A DNA stretch of 64,000 nucleotides, from the NCBI RefSeq assembly GCF_027594865.1, contig NZ_CP089391.1:3006501-3070500 (forward strand), read 5' to 3'. Below the pieces are notes generated by a model. It saw only the letters and a program-made list of their open reading frames with translations, had not been told where the DNA came from and did not search any database. Position 1 is the first letter of the stretch. Each line of letters starts with the position of its first letter. This DNA comes from Bradyrhizobium xenonodulans (GTDB taxonomy: Bacteria > Pseudomonadota > Alphaproteobacteria > Rhizobiales > Xanthobacteraceae). The position numbers and the translations under genes are program-made. This document shows, piece by piece, positions 53,347-62,867 of this stretch.

Positions 53347-54239
53347 CTGCTGCTGTCGGTTTCGCGGCCCTCGCCACGGTAGCCGTGGCCGCAACCTTCA
53401 TTCTGATCATTCGCGAGGTGCATATTCGCGCGCTGGATACGCGGGTATCGAACGCAGTGCTGGGCATCCCTGACCGGTCAAGCTCGTCGCCGGACCTGAT
53501 TGGCTGGCTTTCCTCAATAGGCGCTCGCTACAGGCGCTTCTATGCGGAGGAAAATCTGGAGCAACTGCGAACGATCATTCAGTCGGCAGGATTCAACCAT
53601 TATCGAACCTTGCCGATCTGGATCGGCGTCAAAGCGGTCAGCATGTTCCTGTTTCCGCTCGCGGCTTTCTTTGCGGCGCAGCTTCTCGGAAAGCCGGTCT
53701 CCGATGCGATGATCTTCACGCTGATCGGAGTGGTGATCGGCATCATGGGGCCACGTTTGATTCTCATGGTCTTGAAGCGGCGCTTTGACGCTGCCATTCG
53801 GCTGGGGACCCCGGATACCATCGATCTGCTCGTTGTATGCAGCGAGGCCGGCATGGGCCTCGAGGGCGGGGTCGAACGTGTGGCAGCGGAGATGAAGGAA
53901 ACCAATCCGGCGATGGCTCAGGTATTGCGCGGGCTTCTCGACGACCTCCGCATATTGCCGAACCGCAGCGAAGCATTCGAGAAGTTGGGCTTAAAGTCTG
54001 ATGGGCTTCGTCGCTTTGGAACGGTTGTCAGTCAGACCTTGCAGTACGGAACACCGCTGGGGCAGGCCCTGCGCGGTATCGCTGTCGACCTTCGGCGGGA
54101 GCGTATCACCAAGCTGGAGGAGCGAGCTCACAAGCTGGGCGCCAAGCTGACTGTTCCGATGGTGCTGTTCATGCTTCCGGCCATGTTCGTCATTCTGGGC
54201 GGGAGCCCGTTTTTGCATCTCGCTCGTGCGTTCAAGTAG
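53343..54239 (+). CDS. tadC: Flp pilus platform protein TadC
   Basis: A 298-residue F-domain membrane protein. The central region is LGTPDTIDLLVVCSEAGMGLE and later FEKLGLKSDGLRRFGTVVSQ, with C-terminal LTVPMVLFMLPAMFVILGG. It overlaps tadB by 4 bp at an ATGA junction. It is the partner platform protein of TadB. Confidence 0.92.
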   Translation: MTAAVGFAALATVAVAATFILIIREVHIRALDTRVSNAVLGIPDRSSSSPDLIGWLSSIGARYRRFYAEENLEQLRTIIQSAGFNHYRTLPIWIGVKAVSMFLFPLAAFFAAQLLGKPVSDAMIFTLIGVVIGIMGPRLILMVLKRRFDAAIRLGTPDTIDLLVVCSEAGMGLEGGVERVAAEMKETNPAMAQVLRGLLDDLRILPNRSEAFEKLGLKSDGLRRFGTVVSQTLQYGTPLGQALRGIAVDLRRERITKLEERAHKLGAKLTVPMVLFMLPAMFVILGGSPFLHLARAFK

Positions 54240-54247
54240 GTAATTTT

Positions 54248-54892
54248 ATGAGCACCCTCACTCTATCGAATAAGTCGACTTACGAGCGGACGATGCAGTT
54301 GCTCGGCGGCATGTGGTTCATGCTGCTGGCGCTCGTCTATGCGATCAAGATCGGATCGTTTTCCGAATCCTGGCTGATACTCGTGTCAAGTTTTTGTCTC
54401 GCCAGTTTCTACGTCCTTCTCGGGCTGCTGGTGATAACTCGGCCGCCGGCAAAGGCGCACGCGGATGGCTTGCTGCCAAGGATAGCGGCATTTGTCGGCA
54501 CCTATCTGCCATGGACGATCGGCTTCTTCGGCGAGACAGGCAAGACGTTGCCAAACCTTGCATCCACGGTTTGCGTGCTGACCGGCATGGCCATGATGCT
54601 CGTCACGATCAGGCATCTTGGCAAGTCGTTCAGCCTGGTGCCACAGGCGCGTTCAGTGGTGCAAACGGGTCCCTACCGATGGATCAAGCATCCGCTCTAT
54701 TTGGCGGAGGAGATCGCAATATTTGGCGTGGTTCTTAAGGTCCTTTCGCCGCTGACGTTGACTCTGTTTGTGCTGCATATCGGCGTGCAAGTGTGCCGGA
54801 TCTACTACGAAGAAGATCTGCTCCGGCGCAACTGCCCGGAGTACGCGAGCTACGAAGCGTCGCGTTGGCGATTGATACCTTATGTCTGGTGA
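54248..54892 (+). CDS. isoprenylcysteine methyltransferase-like membrane protein
   Basis: A 214-residue membrane protein with five or more hydrophobic segments and the C-terminal signature of the ICMT/PEMT family: VQTGPYRWIKHPLYLAEEI and YYEEDLLRRNCPEYASYEA. Such enzymes use SAM to methylate at the membrane surface; in bacteria the substrates are mostly unknown. It begins nine bases after tadC and precedes the minor pilin genes, so it is almost certainly co-transcribed. Methylation of pilin N-termini, which the short CpaA cannot do, is an attractive but untested idea. Confidence 0.85.
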   Translation: MSTLTLSNKSTYERTMQLLGGMWFMLLALVYAIKIGSFSESWLILVSSFCLASFYVLLGLLVITRPPAKAHADGLLPRIAAFVGTYLPWTIGFFGETGKTLPNLASTVCVLTGMAMMLVTIRHLGKSFSLVPQARSVVQTGPYRWIKHPLYLAEEIAIFGVVLKVLSPLTLTLFVLHIGVQVCRIYYEEDLLRRNCPEYASYEASRWRLIPYVW

Positions 54893-54972
54893 TCGGACGT
54901 ATGACCGCGAGATTTGTCGTAGGCAATACATGATGAGATGCATCAGTCTAGCTGTAGCGTAAAGGTGCCAAC

Positions 54973-55458
54973 GTGTTGCATTCTTTGCTCTGCCGAAAAC
55001 GGCTTGTGAGAGGCGAACGTAATCTGTTCGCGGATCAGCGCGGCGCCGTCGCGTTTGAGATGCCGTTCGTCTACCTGTTCCTGATTATGCTGATCCTTCT
55101 GCCGCTTGCTGATCTTGCGGTGGCCGGCTACCGGTACATTTCGGCGCTCGCCGCATTGCGCGCGTTCGGGCAATCCATTCAGTATTCCCAGCCACCCGAC
55201 GTCACCAACGCGTCCAGCTGGGCGTCGGCCGCGCTCGCCAAGGCCGATAGCCGCTATCCGATCCCCAGCATTACGCTGATTTGCGGCGACAGCAATGCTG
55301 TCTGCGCGGCAGGAAACTCTGATCCTGCGCTGGCGAAATACTACGTGTACTCAACGACGATCACGTTAGCGCCGATCGTGTTGACGTCTGTGTTGTGCAC
55401 GAGCACCACCGGCAATGCTTGTTCGTTCACGTTGTCGTACTCAGAGCGGTTTCAATAG
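54973..55458 (+). CDS. TadE-like minor pilin
   Basis: A 161-residue protein with RNLFADQRGAVAFEMPFVYLFLIMLILLP arranged as a TadE-type pseudopilin: a Gly followed by a hydrophobic stretch with Glu at +5. Start at GTG 54973 with AAAGG upstream. The rest is a small periplasmic domain with cysteines (LICGDSNAVC, VLCTSTTGNAC). It probably initiates or caps the Flp pilus. Confidence 0.8.
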   Translation: MLHSLLCRKRLVRGERNLFADQRGAVAFEMPFVYLFLIMLILLPLADLAVAGYRYISALAALRAFGQSIQYSQPPDVTNASSWASAALAKADSRYPIPSITLICGDSNAVCAAGNSDPALAKYYVYSTTITLAPIVLTSVLCTSTTGNACSFTLSYSERFQ

Positions 55459-55465
55459 GTGTCCC

Positions 55466-56794
55466 ATGCTTGACATGCTCCGCTGCCGTCGAGGGTCAGC
55501 TGCATTCGCGACCGTAGTTGCATTGGTGCCGTTGGTGGGAGCGATGGCGCTCGGCGGCGAGGCCGGATCGTGGTATGTGACCAGACAACGCGCCCAGGGG
55601 GCGGCCGATGCGGCCGCCTATTCGGGCGCCTTGCGGTTGGCGTGCGACAACGCTCCACAGCCTGGCACAACCTGCAGCAATACACAGTCTGTCGATTGGC
55701 GCGGCAAGCAGGTTGCAGCCCAGAACTCGTTCTGCAATTCGGGTGACACGTCCTATCCCGGCGCCACGTGTGCTACCAGCCTTCCGCAAGGCGTGTCGAA
55801 GTCGGTGCAGATCGCCACGCTGGGGTCGTGGAACGGGATCCCGGGAAATTACGTTCAGGCCACCGTCAGTCAGCAGCAGCCGGCCTACCTGGCCCAGTTG
55901 CTTGGCTTGTCGACGATCAACGTGGTCGCGACGGCGGTCGCCAGCGTTGATAGTTTGGCGACACCTCCATGTGTGCTGGCGCTGAAAGACCCTGTTACCT
56001 TCCAGGGAAGTCCTACCGTGTCGTCGCCAACCTGCGGCATTTCATCGAACAGTACGGCCGACAACGCAATTGGCTTCAAGGGCAACAGCGGCATCCAGGT
56101 GAATGCGCCGAGCTATACGGTCGGCGGCTGCTCCCAAACGGGGGGAAGCCAGTGCACGGGCGTGAAAACCTATCAGCAACCGATTCCCGATCCGTTAAGT
56201 GCATTGAACACCGCGCTGTCCGCGTTGACCACGTCAAATTTCTCGAGCCGGAACAACAACGCAGCACCTCTGCCATATGAGACATGCAGCTGTTACAACA
56301 CTAATCCGTCGTTCGGTTCGACTACTTCATTAAACGGCACGTACTATTTTTCGGGGAACGTCGTTATCAATGGCAATCCGACCATAACGGGAACGGCTAC
56401 CCTGATATTTTTCGGAAGTGGTACATCGCTCAAATTTACCGGAAACCCCACGATCCAGATTACGGCAATGAAGTCACCTACGGGGCCGTCCGTATTGTCA
56501 GCATCGGTCAAGGCCCTGATGAAAGATCTTCTGATCTATGACGGCGAGGCCTATACGAAGTCGGGCGTCAACATCAGCGGCACCTCCACTAGCTACTTCA
56601 ACGGCACGGTCTATGTACCGAATACTCCCGTCACCTACGGAGGCAACAGCTCATCGAGTGCCCCCGCTACCGGTTGCTATCAGGTCATAGCCTACGCGGT
56701 GAATTTCCTGGGCAATACGGCGCTGGACAATTCCAAATGTACGTCAGATGGGGCAGTAAAGCCGAATGTCCAAACTGTGCGTTTGGTGCAGTGA
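55466..56794 (+). CDS. TadG-like pilus protein
   Basis: A 442-residue protein with an N-terminal Tad-type segment, RRGSAAFATVVALVPLVGAM then EAGSWYVTRQRAQGAADAAA, typical of TadG/Tad-domain proteins anchored by one helix. The large periplasmic part is Ser/Thr/Asn/Gly-rich. ATG 55466 lies seven bases after the previous stop. No von Willebrand A domain is evident, unlike some TadG proteins. TGATG couples it to the next gene. Confidence 0.8.
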   Translation: MLDMLRCRRGSAAFATVVALVPLVGAMALGGEAGSWYVTRQRAQGAADAAAYSGALRLACDNAPQPGTTCSNTQSVDWRGKQVAAQNSFCNSGDTSYPGATCATSLPQGVSKSVQIATLGSWNGIPGNYVQATVSQQQPAYLAQLLGLSTINVVATAVASVDSLATPPCVLALKDPVTFQGSPTVSSPTCGISSNSTADNAIGFKGNSGIQVNAPSYTVGGCSQTGGSQCTGVKTYQQPIPDPLSALNTALSALTTSNFSSRNNNAAPLPYETCSCYNTNPSFGSTTSLNGTYYFSGNVVINGNPTITGTATLIFFGSGTSLKFTGNPTIQITAMKSPTGPSVLSASVKALMKDLLIYDGEAYTKSGVNISGTSTSYFNGTVYVPNTPVTYGGNSSSSAPATGCYQVIAYAVNFLGNTALDNSKCTSDGAVKPNVQTVRLVQ

Positions 56795-57204
56795 TGAGAA
56801 AGCTCGACCAGCGCGGGGCGGCAGCTTTCGAGTTTTGTCTCGTCGGCGGGGCCTTGTTCACTCTGATCTTCGCCATCTTTGATTTCGGACGATATGCGAT
56901 CACGGTGCAATCGTTGCGCATGCTTGCGAGTGCCGGCGCCCGGGCGAACATCATCAATTGCTACACGCCTGCTGTAATAGCCGGCACATCACCATCCGCT
57001 TGCACCACCGACTATCTGTCGGCCGCAGAGAAGCAGGCCATTGTTCCCTTCCTGTATAATGGCGGTCTCTCGCCTACCGTGACCACCACGGCGGGAGCCT
57101 CCGCGCTTACCATAACGGCATCGCAGTCGGGTTTCACCATGCTGGTGCCGGTATGGGGCACGTCCTTCGACACGCCGAGCGTGTCCACCCAGGTTCCGTT
57201 CTGA
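56794..57204 (+). CDS. second TadE-like minor pilin
   Basis: A 136-residue pseudopilin: LDQRGAAAFEFCLVGGALFTLIFAIFDFGR shows the cleavage Gly, Glu at +5 and a hydrophobic helix. The start ATG 56794 overlaps the stop of the TadG-like gene. Two TadE-type proteins flanking a Tad-domain protein is the common alphaproteobacterial arrangement. Confidence 0.85.
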   Translation: MRKLDQRGAAAFEFCLVGGALFTLIFAIFDFGRYAITVQSLRMLASAGARANIINCYTPAVIAGTSPSACTTDYLSAAEKQAIVPFLYNGGLSPTVTTTAGASALTITASQSGFTMLVPVWGTSFDTPSVSTQVPF

Positions 57205-57626
57205 CGTGCCCCGATTCCTTGCGGCTGATCTGGAGCGCTCGGCGCCGGCGGGCCGCCCGAAGGGCCTCGGCCCGTTGGGCAGACCGACGATTAGCCTAAG
57301 CGGGCTACGGAAGTGGTGCGCTCTGGCAACATCGGGGAGTTTTCTTAAGGGGTGCCACGGCCGGACGGGCCTCTCTCCTTGCAATCAAGGCGCGTGGCAG
57401 GGGATGATCCTTGGGCCGCGATTTGCGGCCTGGCTCCGGGGCATGCCCGGACCGAGCTCGGGTGTGCTCCGGTTCGGACATGCCAGGGAATGAGAATAGC
57501 AAGTAACTATTTGTAGTCGGACCGACTGTAAGCTCTATGTCGTGGTGCGCGAACGAGAGCGATCAGGAAGTCGGAGGCCGTAAATTTGCGGGGTTGGCCG
57601 TAGGTAACACGGCGAAGGGGATTCGG
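57205..57626. other. intergenic gap before secretin gene
   Basis: About 420 bp without a supported gene. A GGCCGC / GCGGCC hairpin with 5-base loop lies at 57414-57430. A promoter for the secretin group may be here; I could not assign one. Confidence 0.45.
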
Positions 57627-59249
57627 ATGGTTGGTGGTCGCGTCTGGGGTAGCGCGGGACAGGCGATTGTCGCCTTGAGCATAACAGCTCTTGGCGCTGC
57701 GGCTGCCTTGTTTGATTCCACCGACCGCGCAGGGGCCGCGGACCGGCGGGCTCCGACCGGTGGCGTCTTCGTCAGCGAAATGAATGACGTCCAGCGGGTC
57801 AAGGTGATCGTCAACAAGTCGCGCACCTTCAGGGTCGAGACGGCGTTTTCTACCATCGTGGCGGGCTCGGCCGACATCATCGACGTGAAGTCGCTGAGCG
57901 ATCATCAGATCTACATCCAGGGCAAGCAGCCTGGCACCACCAACGTCATTCTGCTCGATTCCTCGATGAAGCAGATCGGCATCCTAGACGTCGAGGTCAC
58001 GATCGACATCGGCAACCTTCAGCAGAACATTCAATCCTCGACCGGCGCCCGTGGAATTCGGGTGTCGGCCTCCGAGGGACAGGTGATCGTGAGCGGAACA
58101 GCCCCCGACGCGGTCGTCGCCGAACGTGCGATGTCGATTGCGACCAGCACCGCTCCGAAGGGCAGCGTCGTCGTCAATGCCATGAACGTGACGGGGCCGC
58201 AGCAGGTCATGCTCGAGGTGCGCTTCCTCGAGGTCAACCGGTCTGCCGGGCGCGAGCTCGGAATGAATCTCTATGGCGCCAATGCAAGCGGAACGAACAT
58301 TGGCAATACCGGACTTGGCGGGCCTAATTCCATAAATACGAGCAGCGGTCGCGTGGCGATGCCAAACACGGGGCCGCCCGCCGGCTCGATACCTCTGCTC
58401 GGCACTGCTGGCACGTTAGCGGCGACGGCGACGGGAGCGGCCGCTGTCCCGTTTGGAAGTCTCCTGACCAGCGTCCTCCGAACGAGCAGCGGCGCCTCGG
58501 TCGATTTGCTTGTGACAGCATTGGAGCAGAAAGGTCTGGTGCGTCGGCTTGCGGAGCCAAACCTGATGGCGCTATCGGGTGAATCGGCTCGGTTCCTGGC
58601 TGGCGGTGAATTCCCGGTGCCGGTGGCGTCGACGGCGGCCGGTGCCGGCCTAGCGCCAACTGTCACCATCCAGTTCAAGACGTTCGGTGTTGAATTGGGC
58701 TTCGTTCCCACGGTGCTTTCGCGCGGCGTGATCAACCTGCGGGTCGAGCCGTCTGTCAGTGAACTCGATTTCACTAACGCCGTCACGATCGCCGGTACAA
58801 CGATTCCGGCTTTGAGCAGCCGCAACGCTCGGACCACGGTTGAATTGCGTGACGGTCAGAGCTTTGCCGTCGCGGGCCTGCTGCAGACGCGTAACCGGCA
58901 GGATATTTCGCAACTGCCCTGGATCGGGTCGGTGCCGGTGCTTGGGACATTATTTCGCTCCTCGTCCTATCAGCAGCAGGAAACCGATCTCGTCATCATC
59001 GTGACGCCGCGCCTCGTGGCGCCGGCGGCGCCCGGCCAGCAACTGGCGACGCCGCTGGATTCTCGGATGCCGGCCAATGACGTCGACTTCTTCCTGAACG
59101 GTCAGATGGAAGTGAAGAAGCGCTACAACGACTACGTCAGTTCCGGTGGTGAACTGAAGGGACCGTATGGTCACATCATCGCGCCCGATGCGCGCCTGCC
59201 CGCGCCGCCGGGGGTAACCGACCAGCCCGTCGTCAAGACACTCAATTAA
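57627..59249 (+). CDS. cpaC: Flp pilus secretin CpaC/RcpA
   Basis: A 540-residue outer-membrane secretin. A signal peptide (VALSITALGAAAALF) is followed by a pilus-formation N-terminal domain (VNKSRTFRVETAFSTIVAGS, LSDHQIYIQGKQPGTTNV), a BON-like region, and the secretin core with EQKGLVRRLAEPNLMALSGE, TVELRDGQSFAVAGLLQ and LPWIGSVPVLGTLFRS. I chose ATG 57627, with GAAGGGG upstream; the frame is open from 57537. It forms the outer-membrane pore for the pilus. Confidence 0.94.
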   Translation: MVGGRVWGSAGQAIVALSITALGAAAALFDSTDRAGAADRRAPTGGVFVSEMNDVQRVKVIVNKSRTFRVETAFSTIVAGSADIIDVKSLSDHQIYIQGKQPGTTNVILLDSSMKQIGILDVEVTIDIGNLQQNIQSSTGARGIRVSASEGQVIVSGTAPDAVVAERAMSIATSTAPKGSVVVNAMNVTGPQQVMLEVRFLEVNRSAGRELGMNLYGANASGTNIGNTGLGGPNSINTSSGRVAMPNTGPPAGSIPLLGTAGTLAATATGAAAVPFGSLLTSVLRTSSGASVDLLVTALEQKGLVRRLAEPNLMALSGESARFLAGGEFPVPVASTAAGAGLAPTVTIQFKTFGVELGFVPTVLSRGVINLRVEPSVSELDFTNAVTIAGTTIPALSSRNARTTVELRDGQSFAVAGLLQTRNRQDISQLPWIGSVPVLGTLFRSSSYQQQETDLVIIVTPRLVAPAAPGQQLATPLDSRMPANDVDFFLNGQMEVKKRYNDYVSSGGELKGPYGHIIAPDARLPAPPGVTDQPVVKTLN

Positions 59250-59261
59250 GGGACGACCGAT

Positions 59262-59660
59262 ATGACATGCACGACGTTACTCGCGGTCTTCACGCTTGGG
59301 GCTTGCAACGGCTTGGCAGGCAACGACGAGATGGACCGCTACTTTCAGCGGTCTGACACCATTACGCTGAGCGCCGGCGACGCCAAACAAGTCAACGCCG
59401 TAACCCACACGATCCATCCGTGGCCGAGAGGTGTCGGCGATCGCAGAATCGTTGTCGATGCGGGGAAGACCAGCGGCGCTATAAAGCGCTACCGCGCCGG
59501 TACCCCACCGCGCGATCCGCTGCCGGCGTTCGGCGGAAATACGCCGGCAGCGGGGCATCCTCCAATGGGGACCGCCGGCGCGACGGCGGCCATAGTGGAC
59601 GCAGGTGGCAGCGTCGACGTGGGCACGGGCGCGGCCCTTGCGGGCGCAGGCACCCGATGA
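59262..59660 (+). CDS. small lipoprotein of the tad locus
   Basis: A 132-residue protein with a lipobox-like LGAC near residue 15 after a short hydrophobic stretch. MDRYFQRSDTITLSAGDAKQ followed by NAVTHTIHPWPRGVGD is a distinctive segment that I associate with small proteins of alphaproteobacterial tad loci, though I cannot name the family. It sits between cpaC and the TPR lipoprotein, where CpaD is often found, but does not look like CpaD. GGGACGA precedes ATG 59262. Confidence 0.65.
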   Translation: MTCTTLLAVFTLGACNGLAGNDEMDRYFQRSDTITLSAGDAKQVNAVTHTIHPWPRGVGDRRIVVDAGKTSGAIKRYRAGTPPRDPLPAFGGNTPAAGHPPMGTAGATAAIVDAGGSVDVGTGAALAGAGTR

Positions 59661-59700
59661 GTCTGATGGTTGATTTATTGCCGGTGGTGGGGCGGGGATA

Positions 59701-60255
59701 ATGCTCATGGGGCGCCTTCTTGTATGGCTGGCTTGCGCCATACTGGCCACAGCCTTGGCAGCTTGCGAAACGGTGCAGGAAGCCACCGTCCGCGATGCTG
59801 CCGTGGTTGCGCCCGTTGCTCCGGCCGGTCCTGACCCCGTGCAGGAGCCAACCGATGTCAAGTACTACGCTTCAGACGAACCCGTCCGGATGGGCCTGGA
59901 ACACTTCAACCGCGGCAATTACGGAATCGCCAACCGCTATTTCAGGGACGCCGTCGAGAAGGCGCCGAAGGACTTGACGGCCTGGATCGGGCTTGCGGCG
60001 AGCTATGACCGGCTACGGCGGTTCGATCTGGCCGATCAGGCTTACGCGCAAGCGATCCGCCTCGGCGGCGAGACGGTGCAGATCCTCAATGACCAGGGAT
60101 ATTCGTACATGCTGCGCGGCAATTTGCACGCGGCGCGGCGGAAGTTCGAGAAGGCGTATTCGCTCGATCCGGGCAACCCGGTCATCGCCAACAACCTTGA
60201 GCTCCTCAACGGTAGCCGGAAGTTCATCGAGAGGCCGCCGAACAATCAGCCGTAG
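59701..60255 (+). CDS. tadD: TPR lipoprotein (TadD-like)
   Basis: A 184-residue lipoprotein: signal peptide with lipobox LAAC, followed by two or three tetratricopeptide repeats (GLEHFNRGNYGIANRYFRDA, AWIGLAASYDRLRRFDLADQ, NDQGYSYMLRGNLHAARRKF). TadD proteins act as pilotins or scaffolds for the secretin. It closes the tad cluster. Confidence 0.88.
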   Translation: MLMGRLLVWLACAILATALAACETVQEATVRDAAVVAPVAPAGPDPVQEPTDVKYYASDEPVRMGLEHFNRGNYGIANRYFRDAVEKAPKDLTAWIGLAASYDRLRRFDLADQAYAQAIRLGGETVQILNDQGYSYMLRGNLHAARRKFEKAYSLDPGNPVIANNLELLNGSRKFIERPPNNQP

Positions 60256-60404
60256 CCTGATCGCGTTCGCGGGACAGCAGCTTGATCTTAACGAGCGTTC
60301 TGGAGTGTGGAGTGCGAGATGCTTGATCCGCGCCCGAGCTCACTGGATGCGTGCCATTTTGACGTCATGGGGGCCAAAAAGGCCACTCGCCAGATCCTTC
60401 ATGT

Positions 60405-61388
60405 CTAAACCGCACCAGCAATCCGGATCGTTGCTGCATCGGCTTTTGCAAATCGTCCCTTCGCATAGTTGATAAGCGGAGATTCAATCACGTGCCAGCT
60501 TATCTCAGCCAGGATGCACACGATTGGGAGCGCCACGAATCCCGCGTAAAAGCCAAAGTCGAAAAATAGGAATATGTCGAGCACGACCATGTGGAATAAG
60601 TAGAGCGAATAGCATCGGCGCCCCGGCCAGATGAAGGGCCTAAGCAGCACAGTCCTTTCCATGTTGGCCCCCGCCCATACTATTATGCAGCAAGCGAATG
60701 CTGCGATCGAGAGGAAGGAGAATGGCCCAACCATTGTGGCGTATGCCACGTCGCAGATCGGCGGCACGCAAGCGAGGATTGCCCACGCGACAGGTGACCG
60801 GCAATAGCCACGCATATAGGATGCGAGTAGAACGCCTCCGAATAGTTCGTCCAAGCGGCCTGGCAGCAAAAATTCCCAAGAGTGGTCTGGCAAATATGCG
60901 TGGAATAACCAGCGCCAAGCCGGCGCGAGCAGCACGCCGCTCCAAAGAATGCGGATCAGCCATCGCCGCGGCAACCAGTAGATCAGCATCGGCAGTATCA
61001 GATAAAACTGCTCTTCGATCGCCAGTGTCCAGGTGACAAATGTTGGTTCGGTCAGGGGATAGCCGAACTGAAGCCACGGCTTGGCTTGCATGAAGAACAG
61101 GTAGTGGCCCCAGTGATCTGGCGGCACGATCAGCAGTAACAGCCAATACAGGGGGAGGATGCGGAATGCCCGCCGTCCGTAAAAGGACGAGAAGTAGCCG
61201 GGCTGTTCGCGGTCATCCAACAGGACGCCGCCGATCAGGAAACCGCTGATGACAAAGAACAGATCGACGCCCAACATGCCATATTTGAACTCGAAATAGT
61301 GGCGGGCGATGACCGTGAGGATGGCCAGACCTCTGAGCGCATCAAGCGGCTCGGAGCGGTTCGAAAAATCCGACGGCAAATTGCTCAT
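60405..61388 (-). CDS. acyltransferase 3 family membrane protein
   Basis: A 327-residue multi-pass protein. N-terminal LRGLAILTVIARHYFEF carries the Arg and His of the acyltransferase 3 family, followed by GVDLFFVISGFLIGG. Its substrate is unknown; it is the third member of the family in this window and stands next to two lipid hydroxylase-like genes rather than in the polysaccharide region. Confidence 0.87.
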   Translation of the reverse strand: MSNLPSDFSNRSEPLDALRGLAILTVIARHYFEFKYGMLGVDLFFVISGFLIGGVLLDDREQPGYFSSFYGRRAFRILPLYWLLLLIVPPDHWGHYLFFMQAKPWLQFGYPLTEPTFVTWTLAIEEQFYLILPMLIYWLPRRWLIRILWSGVLLAPAWRWLFHAYLPDHSWEFLLPGRLDELFGGVLLASYMRGYCRSPVAWAILACVPPICDVAYATMVGPFSFLSIAAFACCIIVWAGANMERTVLLRPFIWPGRRCYSLYLFHMVVLDIFLFFDFGFYAGFVALPIVCILAEISWHVIESPLINYAKGRFAKADAATIRIAGAV

Positions 61389-61436
61389 AAAAATCGCCCC
61401 GGGCCCACCTACAAAACTGCGCCTATCGCCCTTTCA

Positions 61437-62264
61437 TCAGCGGCGGAGGAGCACCAAGAGACCTTTAGCCCAATCGCTCTTCGACGCTCGATGCCGCAAA
61501 TGGCGGATTGGCCAGATCACACTATTGATGATGTCCACTCGTTCAGCAGGCACGAGTCCCGTTGCGGGATACTCATCCGGTTTCGGCACGCACGCTGTGC
61601 CGAAAAGAATGTCCCAGAGCGGAAAGAAGGCGGCGAAGTTTTTGTCCCGATGCTCCATGAGCACCGAATGATGGATGCGATGCCATTGCGGGTTGTTGAT
61701 CCATGTCACAAACCGACCGAGTGGGATGCGCACGTTCAGGTGCGCACAAGCGTCGGGAATGAAGAAGATAAAGCCCGTGGCGATTGCCATATCTGGTGGG
61801 ATCCGAAACAGGATCGCCAGAATTGGAAGAAAGGCGTCAGCCAGCACTCTCTCGAGCCAAAGATGTCGAGCGCCGGTGATGAACGTAACGGCGTTTGCGC
61901 TGTGATGAAACGAATGCATCGACCAAAGGAACGGGATGGCATGTTGGAGACGATGGAATGTGTATTTGTAGAGATCGAGCGCCACCACGACAAATGCGAG
62001 CGAGGCGTACCACCAGTAACCTTCAGTCGGTAAGTGAATCCAGCCAAGCCCAGTATAGCTCGCGATCGTACTTGCGATAATTGCTGCGAGCGGAGCGAGC
62101 AAGCTTGACAATCCGACGCTCACAATCACCGCAAGCCAATCATCACAAAACTCGGAGTGAGGGACGTCCGCGATAGGCCATGTTTTTTCCAACAGGCGAC
62201 TGCCGTAGATGGCCCCTAGGAAAAGCGCCAGGTAGAAGGCACTATGTGCAATCTCACTCGACAT
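61437..62264 (-). CDS. fatty acid hydroxylase/sterol desaturase family protein
   Basis: A membrane di-iron enzyme with the histidine clusters of the family: FHRLQHAIPFLWSMHSFHHS, HLWLERV, and PQWHRIHHSVLMEHRDKNF. About four membrane helices precede them. I place the start at ATG 62264; TTG 62270 would add two residues. These enzymes hydroxylate or desaturate lipids or carotenoid-type compounds; the substrate is unknown. It is 48 bp from the acyltransferase start on the same strand, so the two may form an operon. Confidence 0.88.
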   Translation of the reverse strand: MSSEIAHSAFYLALFLGAIYGSRLLEKTWPIADVPHSEFCDDWLAVIVSVGLSSLLAPLAAIIASTIASYTGLGWIHLPTEGYWWYASLAFVVVALDLYKYTFHRLQHAIPFLWSMHSFHHSANAVTFITGARHLWLERVLADAFLPILAILFRIPPDMAIATGFIFFIPDACAHLNVRIPLGRFVTWINNPQWHRIHHSVLMEHRDKNFAAFFPLWDILFGTACVPKPDEYPATGLVPAERVDIINSVIWPIRHLRHRASKSDWAKGLLVLLRR

Positions 62265-62867
62265 GAACAACGACTCGCCGATTCAATATGGTCTTTGCTC
62301 GGTAGGAGCCTTTAGACTTCGCCAGCAGAAATCAAAATGCGAATAAATGAACGGCGAAAGATGCGGAAACACCCGTCATCTTGGGTGCCGAAAAACTCAT
62401 ATTTCCTTAAACCTTGAGCGAGCGCAAGCCGCGATTTTTGCTGAATTTTCCGGCGCTTTCTTGATCGCATCTCCCTTGAAATAAGGAGGATCATGCGCGA
62501 CGCGCAGCCCTTCCTTAGCCGGCAGGAAGCTTGAATCCAGACTTTGTGTGTTTGACTGCTGTTCGCGAAGACGAGCCGGCAGAACGACAAACCTCGGGTT
62601 AGCCAGAATGGGGACGTTCATCGTCTGTTCTCGCGCCCTCGCGGCAAACCGGGGCGCATGTTCGGCGGCGCGCCGACCGAACCTCGCCTTCCGCTGACCG
62701 CGTGAGGCGCGGTCAGGATCCAATAATGCGGGATCTCGGGACGCCAAGCCCGGGCGCTCGAGTGACTCGCCCGAAGCTTGAGAGAATATAAAGTTTTCTG
62801 GCTTAGACACCCGCTATTGCATCGTTTCTGGCCCTTTTAGCTCCGCTGTTGCTCAGGATCCTTTGAT
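62265..62867. other. gap between lipid enzyme genes
   Basis: About 600 bp with no supported gene; frames on the minus strand lack recognisable features. Divergent promoters for the leftward hydroxylase and the rightward small membrane protein must lie here. Confidence 0.45.

Noticed and set aside
62312..62810. Minus-strand small frames as genes
   Set aside because: Overlapping frames without hydrophobic or domain pattern; composition gives no support.
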